Assembly (NCBI RefSeq): GCF_905163445.1
Contig: NC_053204.1
Location: 7,571,501 to 7,635,500, forward strand
From: Pararge aegeria
Taxonomy: Eukaryota > Arthropoda > Insecta > Lepidoptera > Nymphalidae
DNA length: 64,000 nt
Direction of reading: 5' to 3'
Positions 20,966 through 30,186 of the stretch are shown here, piece after piece. The position numbers and the translations under genes were made by a program. The notes under the pieces are model-generated. The model was given only the letters and a program-made list of their open reading frames with translations, was not told where the DNA came from and did not search any database. Positions within the stretch are counted from its first letter, which is position 1, and the number at the start of each line of letters is the position of its first letter.

Positions 20966-21244
20966 TTATATTGTATTGGAATTGCATGTTTTTTTTTTTA
21001 AATTATTTTCTGGGTTAATCGCAACCAATTGTTTGTAATCTTTGCACGTCAGCATTTGAATAGCATCTATGCAAACGTGTGTATTATTCAAATAAAGTTC
21101 CAAATCTATTCTATCAACCAAGCAATTAATTACTGGAGCAATTAGTTTAGAAAAAGCAAGATTGAAAAAGTGATAAATGATTATTTGAAAGTTCTGCCTC
21201 TGGATTATACTAACTTTTGATTGATGGCGTTTGAATGACGTCAT
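20966..21244 (-). CDS. Unidentified short reading frame
   Basis: An ATG-initiated frame of 92 codons on the minus strand starts at 21244 and ends at 20966. It is Ile/Leu/Asn-rich with a hydrophobic middle ('FQIIIYHFFNLAFSKLIAPVINCLVD') and three later cysteines. No family was recognised. It contains fewer low-complexity runs than neighbouring frames, so it may be a remnant of a TE protein or an exon, but chance is possible in this AT-rich DNA. Confidence 0.2.
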   Translation of the reverse strand: MTSFKRHQSKVSIIQRQNFQIIIYHFFNLAFSKLIAPVINCLVDRIDLELYLNNTHVCIDAIQMLTCKDYKQLVAINPENNLKKKTCNSNTI

Positions 21245-21469
21245 AGCGGGAAACCGCTTCGGCTAAACTGGGTTACAAACTTACATTTATGTTGGGAGAA
21301 AAATTATGGAGTGTTATTTAAATTAACGAAGCTTGTAGCTCGGAGGCTCTATGGACGTTGGAGTTCCGAGGTGTTGTAGTGGCGACGTTTTTCCATGTTT
21401 TTGTTTCTGTGCTTTATTTAAAAACGTGTGATACGCATGTTGTTAGTGCTCTTAATAAAGGAATAAAAA

Positions 21470-21606
21470 AACGCAGGTTTCCTCACGATATTTTTTTATT
21501 TAGAATCGCACATAACTCCTAAAAGACAGTGGTGCTTGCCGGGGCTCGAACTCGGTGTCCACAAAAGGAAACCTGAAGCGTTACCCACTAGACTAACACT
21601 GCTTTT
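21470..21606 (-). mobile_element. SINE family B, head fragment (variant)
   Basis: On the minus strand 'agcagtgttagtctagtgggtaacgc' is an A-box-like tRNA start, and 'ccgagttcgagccccggc' is a B box. The body motif 'aggagttatgtgcgatt' and the end 'atatcgtgaggaaacctgcg' match family B. Confidence 0.7.
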
Positions 21607-21803
21607 TAAAATAACTGCTTTATAAAATAAAGATTAGACATTAAACTTTTGTTCTTCTTTGTTTCAGGTAAGAATGCGTGGCCAGAAAAAATATTTGGCT
21701 TTGGAAATCCTAGGCTTCTACTAGCTGAGTGTGTACGAGTTATTTGGAGAGATACGTACGAAATAAAGTTGCGCTGTCTTTTATCAAAGCGGAGTGGCAT
21801 TTA

Positions 21804-21885
21804 ACGGCCGATTTCGATTCCCACTACTGGAAAATGTTTGTTTAATGAGCATGAATGTTTTTCAGTGTCTGGGTGTTTATATGTA
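21804..21885 (+). mobile_element. SINE family A, 5' half, split by the RTE insertion
   Basis: It runs 'acggccgatttcgattcccac', then 'aaaatgtttgtttaatgagc', then 'cagtgtctgggtgtttatatgta'. The A box region is deleted between two CGATT direct repeats. The SINE resumes at 25413 beyond a 3.5-kb RTE. The last 12 bases (21874-21885, TGTTTATATGTA) are the TSD. Confidence 0.9.
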
Positions 21886-21902
21886 TCATCATCATCATCA
21901 TC

Positions 21903-22335
21903 TCAACCAATTGACGTCCACTGCTGGACATAGGTCTTTTGTAGGGAGTTCCACAATGCACGGTCCTGGGCCGCTTGCCTCCAACGGCTCCCAGCTACTC
22001 TCCTGATGTCATCTGTCCACCTCGTTTGGGGCCGACCTACGCTGCGTTTACCGGTGCGGGGTCGCCATTCCAGCACCTTAAGACCCCAACGTCCATCGGT
22101 TCTCCGAGCTATGTGCCCCGCCCATTGCCACTTCAGCTTCGCAACTCGCTGAGCTATGTCGGTAACTCTAGTTCTTCTACGGATCTCCTCATTTCTGATT
22201 TGATCACGTAGAGACACTCCTAACATAGCTCTCTCCATCGCTCGTTGAGTGACTCTGAGCCTTCTTATGAGGCCCATAGTTAGCGACCATGTCTCTGATC
22301 CGTAAGTCATCACTGGCAACACGCACTGTTCGAAG
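21903..22335 (-). pseudogene. RTE reverse transcriptase C-terminus in shifted frame
   Basis: This is the direct continuation of the same polyprotein. It contains 'VLPVMTYGSETWSLT', 'RRLRVTQRAMERAMLGVSL', 'RDQIRNEEIRRR' and 'WQWAGHIARR', and ends 'YVQQWTSIG' just before the (ATG)n terminus. The YGSETWSL block follows the RT thumb in intact RTE proteins. Here it is reached only by a change of frame around 22330-22340. Comparison with 59879-59900 ('cctgaagactaaagtgcgtg') places the lesion at the 'gaagactagtcttcgaac' segment. Confidence 0.85.
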
Positions 22336-24867
22336 ACTAGTCTTCAGGCACTGAGGGATTTTGGACGAGAAGATGTCACGAAGTTTCCCGAACGCTGCCC
22401 ATCCGAGTTGGATTCGGCGGTTTACCTCTTTCTCGAAATTGGACTTACCTAACTGGATCGTGTGTCCTAGGTATATATACTCGTCTACAATTTCGAGTGC
22501 AGAGCTCCCAACAGTAATTGGGTGGAGCGGAACATGAGCGTTAGACATAATTTTCGTCTTGCTCATGTTCATACGAAGGCCCACCTGTTGAGAAACTCTG
22601 CTAAGGTCATTGAGCATCGCATTAAGGTCTTCCAGAGTCTCTGCCATTATGACTACATCGTCGGCAAACCGAAGTTGAGTGATGTACTCGCCGTTAATGT
22701 TGATGCCAAGCCCGTTCCAATCCAGAAGCTTAAAAACGTCCTCCAACGCAGCGGTAAACAGCTTCGGGGAGATAACATCTCCCTGTCGCACTCCTCGCTG
22801 CAGTTGGATCGGTTTCGTAGTCTGGTCCTGTAAACGGACTGACATAGTGGCGTTTTTGTACAAACACTTCAAAACTTCGATGTACCGGTAGTCAATTCGG
22901 CATCTCTGCAGTGACCTTAACACAGCCCAGGTTTCCACCGAATCAAAGGCTTTCTCATAGTCCACAAACGCTAAGCAAAGTGGCCGGTTATACTCTTGAG
23001 TCTTCTGTATAACCTGCCGCAGCGTATGTATGTGGTCTATGGTACTGAAGCCCTTTCGGAAACCGGCTTGTTCAGGAGGCTGGAAGTCGTCGAACCTATT
23101 CGCGAGACGATTCGTAATGACTCTTGAGAACAACTTGTAGACATGGCTCAACAGCGAGATAGGTCTGTAGTTCTTCAGCAAGGTATTATCACCTTTTTTG
23201 AAGAACAGAACAACCACGCTCCTGTGCCATGCCTCTGGCGTTGTGCCTTGATGAATGACGGAATTGAACAACCGCTGAAGGACTTTAAGTATCGGTTTTC
23301 CACCCGCTTTCAGGAGTTCTGCTGTGATTCCGTCATCACCCGGTGCCTTGTTGTTCTTAAGTTGTTTGAGAGCCATACTAATCTCGTAAAGGCTGACGTC
23401 CGGGATATCTTCAGTGAAGTGTCGGGTCAATTTGGCTCTAGGGTCTTTAGCCAAACTTTCAACAGGCTTTTGTGTTGAGGTGTATAACTGTCCATAGAAT
23501 TTCTCAACCTCACTCAGGATCTCTGGTTTAGAAGAAATGAGACTACCATTGTCAGTCTTCAGGCGAGTCAACAGGCTCTGTCCGATAGACAGATCTCTTG
23601 CGAACACTTTCGAGCCTTTGTTGCGCTCAATGGCGACTTTAATTTTCTCAGTGTTAAAGTGTCGCAAGTCTTTCGTCTGCAACTTGGAGATCTGTCTATT
23701 AATACGCCGATATTCAGACGCATCTTTTGAAGACTGTAGTCTCATTTTTTGTCTCTTCTCCATAAGCCCGAGTGTATGGGCTGAGAACTTTTTGGTTCTA
23801 TGTTTACGGTGGGTCTTAAAGAACTTGGACCCAACCGTATGGACAGTTTCCACAAGCCTGTTGTTAAGATCGTCCACAGAATCGCAGTCCAGGCAATCAA
23901 ACCGGTTTTGCAGCTCCAGTTGAAAGCTCTCGGGGTTTTGGATATGAGCACGAGTAGGCCGGAGCGTAGACTTTACCAGTCTGACCCTTTCCAGCTTTAC
24001 ATTTATATTCAATGTGCCTCTTACCATACGGTGATCGCTCCCGGTTTTCACCCTGTTGATCACAGAGAAATCATTGAATATATGCCGTTTGGTCGACATG
24101 ATAAAGTCGATCTCATTTCTCGTCGAACCATCGGGGCTCAGCCAGGTCCATTTCCTGTGCGGCCGCTTTTCGAAGAAGGAGTTCATCATAAAGAGGCCCT
24201 CCTTCTCCATAAAGTCGGCCAGCATTTGGCCCCGTTCGTTCCGTTGCCCATATCCAAATTGCCCCACTCTCAGCTCTGCACCGCTTCGCTTGCCCAGCCT
24301 CGCGTTGAAATCCCCCATCACAACACTGTAGTAGGTTTTCGAGGCATGTATGGCTTTCGAAATATCCTCATACAATGCCTCTACTTCCTCGTCGGAGTGC
24401 GCAGTTGTGGGTGCGTAGACCTGTATAACCTTCAGGGAATACCGTTTGGTTATTCTGAGTACAAGGTACGCTACCCTGCTCGACACGCTTTCGACTCGAA
24501 CAATGTTGTTGACAAGGGATTTGTGGACGATGAATCCGACACCACCTTGGGACTGTTGTTCGCCCTCCCGGTAGTAGAACAAGTTGCCGGATTTTAGGAT
24601 TATCGTGTCCTCCCCCTCTCTACGGACTTCAGATAAACCCATGATACTCCAGCGCAACTTGCTCACTGCTTCTTCCAGCTCGACTAACTTCTCATCGGTC
24701 CTCAACGTGCGTGCGTTATACGTTGCCAGGTCCAGTCGTCGGGTTTGTCAGCGGAATCTCTTCCGGAGATTCTTGACACCCCTTGCCCCGCCGTTACCAT
24801 AACCGCTGCCAGAGCCAGGAATAGCGGGGCTGCCGGGGACTAGGGGCTGTGGCTTTCTTTTCTCCAT
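22204..24867 (-). pseudogene. RTE endonuclease-reverse transcriptase, main part, with premature stop
   Basis: The enzyme nicks target DNA and copies its own RNA at the nick. The best start is ATG at 24867 (MEKRKPQPLV..., a Gly-rich leader). It runs 39 codons to an in-frame TGA at 24748-24750. Reading continues immediately with 'QTRRLDLATYNARTL', the usual beginning of the APE-like endonuclease. Numbering from the TTG at 24705: endonuclease residues in 'GLSEVRR' (E26), 'GDFNARLG' (131-138), 'NEIDFIM' (197-203) and 'SDHRMV' (223-228). The reverse transcriptase has 'NYRPISLLS' (512-520), 'AFVDYEKAFDSV' (579-590), 'GVRQGDVISP' (638-647) and the catalytic 'FADD' (680-683). All key catalytic residues are present. 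Near residue 789 the frame shifts and the true C-terminus continues in another frame (next entry). Upstream neighbour: a short uORF at 24914-25132. Confidence 0.9.
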
Positions 24868-24913
24868 TTACAAAGATTTGCCCGATAATGACCACGCTGG
24901 GCAGGCGGGTTGG

Positions 24914-25132
24914 TCATCGCAGGGCTAGACTGATCGAACCGGCGTCGCTGCTGCCCGGCACCGGTCTGTGCCATTTATTCAGTCTAGCCAATTTGAAGTA
25001 GTTATACCGCCACTTGTCGGTCGCCAGAGCCTCGTCGGTTAGACGGCAGGGTGCACCACGTGCAGGTGAGGTTGGCATTTTGGGAGGCTGACTGGTACTA
25101 GCCTTCCCCTTACACCCTTGGCAGTAAAACAT
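24914..25132 (-). CDS. Small upstream frame in the RTE leader
   Basis: A 72-codon ATG frame on the minus strand starts 'MFYCQGCKGK' and contains a CxxC pair and a basic middle. It ends 35 bases before the main ORF start (24867). RTE elements often carry a short or overlapping first ORF before the polyprotein, so it may be ORF1-like or merely a uORF. No homology was recognised. Confidence 0.35.
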   Translation of the reverse strand: MFYCQGCKGKASTSQPPKMPTSPARGAPCRLTDEALATDKWRYNYFKLARLNKWHRPVPGSSDAGSISLALR

Positions 25133-25412
25133 GGTAAATAATCAGTAAACCAATGGGACAGTTTTTAACATCGATGACTAACAATGAACAGATGCATGAT
25201 GCATTTCTGCACGCCAGCCTGCACGCTAACGCGTACGCATGTCGTCCGTCCGTAAAGTTTTGTTTTCAGAAGTGGGATAATCAAAAAAAAAAAAAAAAAA
25301 GTTGCTTGCAAAAATTGGAAGTATCCGACCAGTAATAGAATTTCCTGCCTTCATTTACTGCACTTAAAATTGCGGATCATAGCGCACTAAAAACTACGCG
25401 AAACTTAATTGT

Positions 25413-25622
25413 TGTTTATATGTATAATAAGTATTTATGTATATCTATATATATAAAAATGTTATGTTGGTTTGGGTACGCTTCAAATTTTAGCATGATA
25501 TATAATACGCATCAAGGATTGTTTTCATCCTGATACCCATAACACAAGCTACGCTGACTTTGGGGCTAGATGGCGATGTGTGTATTGTCGTAGTATATTT
25601 ATTTATTTATTTATCTATTTAT
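25413..25622 (+). mobile_element. SINE family A, 3' half, continuation beyond the RTE
   Basis: It begins with the duplicated TGTTTATATGTA and continues 'taataagtatttatgtat'. After a diverged piece (25455-25530) comes 'acacaagctacgctgactttggggctagatggcgatgtgtg' and a (TTTA)n end. Confidence 0.85.
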
Positions 25623-25902
25623 TAAGCTTCTGGTTACACGCTTACGCCATTAATCAGGACCTGGAGCTTAACTTGCTCTTCCACACAACCTCTCACTCAA
25701 ACTTGCATCTTCTATATAACTAGAATGCAAGCGATATCGCTGATTAGCTATTCCCCCAGGGGGGTCCATACCCAAGTTTGCATCGTCGAAGTCACGAACT
25801 AGTTAGCACTTGTTCAAAGTTGGTGCAGCGTTCTGGGACCTATTAATGCTAAGACGACTCTATGTGTACTTAGCTACGTTTTGTTTTGATAAAATTGGGA
25901 TA

Positions 25903-26002
25903 AATAAATATACTACGACAATACACAAATCGCTATCTAAAAAGCCCCAAAGTAAGCGTAGCTTGTGTTATGGGTACTAAGATGACTGATGAATATTTTT
26001 CA
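25903..26002 (-). mobile_element. SINE family A, 3' fragment
   Basis: The tail complement 'aataaatatactacgacaatacac' runs to 'gggtactaagatgactgatgaatatttt'. The body and head are missing. 'gctatctaaaaagcccc' carries a small insertion. Confidence 0.8.
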
Positions 26003-26822
26003 AGTTTACAGCGTACACTCAAGCTTGTAAGCAGACGAAGTCGCAGGGAAACGCAAGCATAGTATAATGTACGATTGTTATTAATATTGGATAAAATAAT
26101 TTTGCAAATAAAATAAAATGCTTAGAGTAGGTGTACGAAATTTCTGAACGTTTCGTGAGCCAATTAAATACGAAATGAAAATTCGAAGCATTCTAAATTC
26201 AAAACACTATTTTCACTGAGTGAACAAAATTAACTTTAGCTGACTGGTTTTCAGCGCTTTAAGAGTCTGTGAGGTGAAAATATCTACGATTTTCGAGGAA
26301 GGATAGCAGGAAAATTCTAGGGATAACTTCTAATTAGATAAGTGCCGGTGTGTCGTAGTTTATTTATTTGAGGAAAACATAATTTGTGAAAATTTCAACT
26401 TAATAACTTTTCTTTTTTATAAGACACAACCTGGTGACAGACGGACATACAGACGACCGGACGGCGGAGTAATAGGGTCTCGTTTTACCTTTTAGAACCC
26501 TGAAAAAATTCCATCCCTACGAAATTTTGCTCAAACCAAAAATCGAATTCGAAACGTCTTAATCCGTAATCCTATATGCTAAACACTAGACCAACGGGGC
26601 ACTTTTTATAGATTCCCAAACGTTATAGCGCTGAGACTGTAACATTTATTATTTCTTCTCGCACATTCCTGTTCTTGGTATCATATTAAATTGAATTTAT
26701 GTGTAGGTTACTCCGGCGTCTGCTTTGCTTCAGATGATCAGCTTTATTATCTGGCAGTAGGGTTGTGCATATCGAAAATTTTATTTATTTTTCCCCTTTT
26801 ACCGTGGTCGAAAAGTTATTAT

Positions 26823-26852
26823 ATTTATTTATATACTACGACAATACACACG
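26823..26852 (-). mobile_element. SINE family A, tiny tail fragment
   Basis: Only 'tatactacgacaatacacac' remains. Confidence 0.5.
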
Positions 26853-26897
26853 TTTTAGTACTACTTAAATGACTTGATGTTTTTCATACTAAACTAG

Positions 26898-27153
26898 TAG
26901 TAATAAATAATAATAAATATACTACGATAATAAACGCATCGCCATCTAGCCCCAAAGCAAGCGTTGCTTGTGTTATGGGTACTAAGATGACTGATGAATA
27001 TTTTTATGAATAATATACATAAATTCTTATTATATAAAAAACCCAGGAAATGTAAAGCATTCATGACAAATGACATTTTGTAGTTGTGGGAATCGAACCC
27101 ACAGCCTTGGACACAGAAAGCAGGGTCGCTGCCTACTGCGCCAATCTGCTATC
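26898..27153 (-). mobile_element. SINE family A, full length, diverged
   Basis: The head complement ends 'actgcgccaatctgctatc'. The B box is intact ('gggaatcgaaccc' complement). The body is diverged ('cccaggaaatgtaaagcattcatgac') and the tail is complete. Confidence 0.85.
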
Positions 27154-27177
27154 TAATAATTTTACTATGCCTACGAT

Positions 27178-27290
27178 GATAATCAGGTAGACATAGGGCT
27201 ATAGTCGATGGTTTTCCAATTACCATGAGGTGTGTCATATGCTTTGTCCGTCTTCAGCTGCGTGATTGTAGGACAAACCATTAAACAGAC
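27178..27290 (+). repeat. Family D repeat, degraded 3' part
   Basis: 'gtcgatggttttccaattaccatgaggtgtgtcatatgctttgtccgtc' resembles the 'accatcaggtgggccgtctgcttggtccg' end with several substitutions. Confidence 0.45.
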
Positions 27291-27341
27291 TTTCACATTT
27301 AAAATATTAGTTGGCATTTAAAATATATACCTCAGTGCTGA

Positions 27342-29255
27342 ATAAACCAAAACCGTTCAAAAAAAGCTCCGGATATCACCGCCAAGAAGAGAGCTTTTAA
27401 CTTAGCCGCCAAGTCCTACAAGAAGGTACTAAAAAGAGCTCGTTTTAGTCGCACCATACGTATCGGGGCAAAATTAGCTTCTTATCCACGTGGTAGTAAA
27501 GCTTTTTGGTCCCTTTCGAAGTCCATCGAAACGAATTTTTGCCGTCCTTCGCTGCCACCCCTTTTGAAACCTGACGGGTCTCTGGCTTTTACTGCAACAG
27601 ATAAAGCTAACCTCTTAGGATCTCTGTTTGCAGCTAATTCACAGCTAGATTCAGGAAGTGCCTCACCACCAACCATACCTTTTTGTGACTCTGTCATGCC
27701 AGAGATACGCATTCGACAGTGTGAGGTTTTAAAAGTGCTCCGCAATCTGGATGTGAATAAAGCCAGTGGTCCAGACGGAATTCCAGCAGTGGTTCTTAAA
27801 ACCTGTGCTCCCGAATTGTCTCCTATTCTAACACGTTTATACCGCCTCTCCCTTAAAACCACTCAGGTCCCGAAAGCTTGGAAGATTGCCAACGTGCAAC
27901 CTGTTCCAAAAAAGGGTAGCCGTGCCGACCCATCTAACTACAGACCAATTGCTATCACCTCTTTATTATGTAAAAGTCTGGAGCGTGTACTTAATAACAG
28001 ACTTCTGGCATACCTAGAAAACAACGAACTCCTGTCAGACCGTCAGTACGGTTTTCGACGAAATCGGTCAACAGGGGATCTTTTAGTGTATGCCACGCAC
28101 ATCTGGGGTGAAGCCATGGATAAGCACGGTGAAGCGCTCGCCGTTTCACTCGATGTATCGAAAGCTTTTGATCGTGTCTGGCATGAAAGTCTTCTGCACA
28201 AGCTTCCAGCCTACGGGTTACCCATTAGTTTTTGCAACTGGATCGCTGATTTCTTGAGTGGACGATTTTTTCGGGTTGTCGTCGATGGGTCCTCGTCTGA
28301 CCTAATGGCCATCAACGCTGGTGTCCCTCAGGGATCGGTTCTTTCCGCTACGCTCTTCCTGCTGCATATAAATGATCTGTTTAAACCCGGCATCTTTGGG
28401 TATGCAGATGACAGCACTGTGACGGCTAGATACATGTCCAGTCCACGAGCTAGTGGAGACGAAACTCTTGTGCTCAGAGAGGCCTTGGTGGAACGCGTTA
28501 ATCTGGCCTTAAGCGAGGTGTCCGATTGGGGTGACACTAATCTGGTACAGTTTAATGCTTCCAAAACCCAAGCGTGTTTGTTTTCCGCCAAACGGAGTCC
28601 GTTCCCCCTAACTCCGACTTTCCGAAATGTATCTGTGCCAATCACGAATAGTATTGAGCTCCTAGGTATCAGCATTTCGTCCAATCTAAGCTTTGGACAA
28701 TGCATCGAGTCCAAAGCTAAAACTGCTGGCAAAAAACTTGGCATCCTCAACAAAGTTAAGCGCTACTTCACGCCAGAACAGCTTCTAACCCTGTACCAAG
28801 CTCAGGTTCGGTCGTGCATGGAGTACTGCAGCCATTTATGGGATGGCTCTGCCAAGTACCAGCTCGATGCTTTGGATTCTGTGGATCGTCGTGCTAGGAG
28901 ACTCATTGGCAACGACCTTGTAGTCAGTAGACTTCAAAGCCTTGAACACCGGCGCAAGGTTGCTTGTCTGGCTGTTTTCTACAAGATACATTTCGGAGAG
29001 TGTGCTCAGGAGCTATTCGATTTGGTCAAACCATCTCCTTTCTACCATCGAACTGCGAGGCACCGAAAGAATCTGCACCGTTACGTGGTTGAAATACCAT
29101 CAACACGTACGAAGCGTTTTGCTTCTTCCTTTCTGATCCGCACCGCAAAGGCCTGGAATGCCCTCCCATCTTCCGTCTTCCCTGATACCTATAATCTGGG
29201 TACCTTCAAATCAAGAGTGAATAGGCATCTTCTAGGCAAGCGCGCTTCATCTTAG
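27342..29255 (+). CDS. LINE reverse transcriptase, intact core, N-terminally truncated
   Basis: There are about 637 open codons from the in-frame stop at 27339-27341 to TAG at 29253-29255, with no real start: the copy is truncated, and the upstream part ('KKAFNLAAKSYKKVLKRARF', 'PRGSKAFWSLSKSIE') belongs to the linker after the endonuclease. Numbering from the TTG at 27564: 'KASGPDGIP' (66-74), 'NYRPIAITSL' (125-134), 'FRRNRSTGDL' (164-173), 'SLDVSKAFDRVW' (195-206), 'GVPQGSVLS' (253-261) and 'YADDST' (280-285). These are the canonical RT blocks including the catalytic aspartates. The C-terminus 'FKSRVNRHLLGKR' is typical of CR1/Jockey-group polyproteins. The lack of stops or shifts over 1.9 kb suggests a recent insertion. 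Clade name not assigned. Confidence 0.88.
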   Translation: MNQNRSKKAPDITAKKRAFNLAAKSYKKVLKRARFSRTIRIGAKLASYPRGSKAFWSLSKSIETNFCRPSLPPLLKPDGSLAFTATDKANLLGSLFAANSQLDSGSASPPTIPFCDSVMPEIRIRQCEVLKVLRNLDVNKASGPDGIPAVVLKTCAPELSPILTRLYRLSLKTTQVPKAWKIANVQPVPKKGSRADPSNYRPIAITSLLCKSLERVLNNRLLAYLENNELLSDRQYGFRRNRSTGDLLVYATHIWGEAMDKHGEALAVSLDVSKAFDRVWHESLLHKLPAYGLPISFCNWIADFLSGRFFRVVVDGSSSDLMAINAGVPQGSVLSATLFLLHINDLFKPGIFGYADDSTVTARYMSSPRASGDETLVLREALVERVNLALSEVSDWGDTNLVQFNASKTQACLFSAKRSPFPLTPTFRNVSVPITNSIELLGISISSNLSFGQCIESKAKTAGKKLGILNKVKRYFTPEQLLTLYQAQVRSCMEYCSHLWDGSAKYQLDALDSVDRRARRLIGNDLVVSRLQSLEHRRKVACLAVFYKIHFGECAQELFDLVKPSPFYHRTARHRKNLHRYVVEIPSTRTKRFASSFLIRTAKAWNALPSSVFPDTYNLGTFKSRVNRHLLGKRASS

Positions 29256-29333
29256 GCTGCATCATCATTTACCATCAGGTGTGATTGCAGTCAAGCACTT
29301 GTCTATATACTTTAAAAAAAAAAAAAAAAAAAA
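27342..29333 (+). mobile_element. 5'-truncated CR1/Jockey-group LINE
   Basis: It spans an uninterrupted frame (27342-29255), a 3' UTR with 'ctgcatcatcatttaccatcaggtgtgattgcagtcaagc', and a run of about 20 A (29313-29333). ORF1 and endonuclease are missing. A second truncated copy of the same family is at 52300-52508. The SINE C copies end with the same 3' motif. Confidence 0.9.
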
Positions 29334-29589
29334 ATTGATTGGCATAAAAGTGCCAACCCTGAAATATAACTTCGTATTTCCAAATATCGTGAAGAAATAT
29401 TTCCTCGAGAGGTGTCGTATGTTGTATGATGTAACAATAAATAACATTAAATACATTATCCACCCCAGCGAATATATTTTATGTTGCTCCCCATAGTTTT
29501 GTGTTTTGGGGACTCCACATTATCTAACAAGATGGCGCCACGAAGATAATGCATGCGCTAGCGATGTTTTAACAAATAATGACCATACC

Positions 29590-29855
29590 TGACGGTCGAG
29601 TGGCGCAGTGGGCAGCGACCTTGCTTTCTGAGTCCAAGGCCGTGGGTCCGATTCCCACTACTGAAAAATGTTTGTGTGATGAACTTGAATGTTTTTCAGT
29701 GTCTGGTTGTTTATATGTATATTATAAGTATTTATGTATATTATTCATAAAAATATTCATCAGTTATCTTAGTACCCATAACACAAGCTACGCTTACTTT
29801 GGGACTAGATGGCGGTGTGTGTATTGTCATAGTATATTTTATTTTATTTAATTTT
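29590..29855 (+). mobile_element. SINE family A, full length
   Basis: It contains 'gacggtcgagtggcgcagtgggcag', the B box 'gtgggtccgattcccac' (one change), the intact body and the tail 'gggactagatggcggtgtgtgtattgtcatag', ending in a T-rich tract. Confidence 0.9.
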
Positions 29856-30186
29856 ATATACAACGTGTAAATGAAAACTGAAATAATACTTGAGAGGCTT
29901 CAAAGGTACATTATTTACTGTCTCTAAAACGTATCTGTGAAACGGAAACGCTAACAGGTTTTGAGTAAATCATTGCGACAGTTTTTACTGAAAGAAATCA
30001 GACACAGCCCTAACATCACATGCAAAAGTCAAATCAAGTGGCTAATGGCACTTTGTTAGATACGCGGTATTATGCACGTGTCAGTCTTTTATCTTCAATA
30101 GGGTTGTCAACACTTGTGTCGGTCCCCGAGCACGATCACCCGCTCTGAGGAAGATCTTCCTATTGTTACGGTCGAGCACATCACTA

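Larger units (their letters stand above)
21886..25412 (-). mobile_element. RTE-type non-LTR retrotransposon, nearly full length, nested in a SINE
   Basis: The 3527-base element lies between identical 12-mers TGTTTATATGTA at 21874-21885 and 25413-25424, and those flanks are contiguous parts of one family A SINE. On the minus strand it has a 5' UTR (25412 to 24868) with a small upstream frame, then an ORF starting at 24867 encoding endonuclease and reverse transcriptase. It ends 'ggttgagatgatgatgatgatga', the (ATG)n terminus typical of RTE elements. The coding frame has one in-frame TGA (24748-24750) and one frameshift (near 22330-22340), so this copy is probably dead but only mildly decayed. 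Several 3'-end copies of the same family lie in the window (17737, 32096, 33740, 49475, 59835). Confidence 0.92.

Noticed and set aside
21887..21905. Independent trinucleotide microsatellite
   Set aside because: The ATC/ATG run is the terminal tail of the RTE element, bounded by the TSD.
23800..24597. 265-codon plus-strand protein
   Set aside because: It is the antisense shadow of the RTE polyprotein, which has clear endonuclease and RT motifs on the other strand.
28328..28753. 141-codon minus-strand protein
   Set aside because: Antisense shadow of the intact LINE RT frame.
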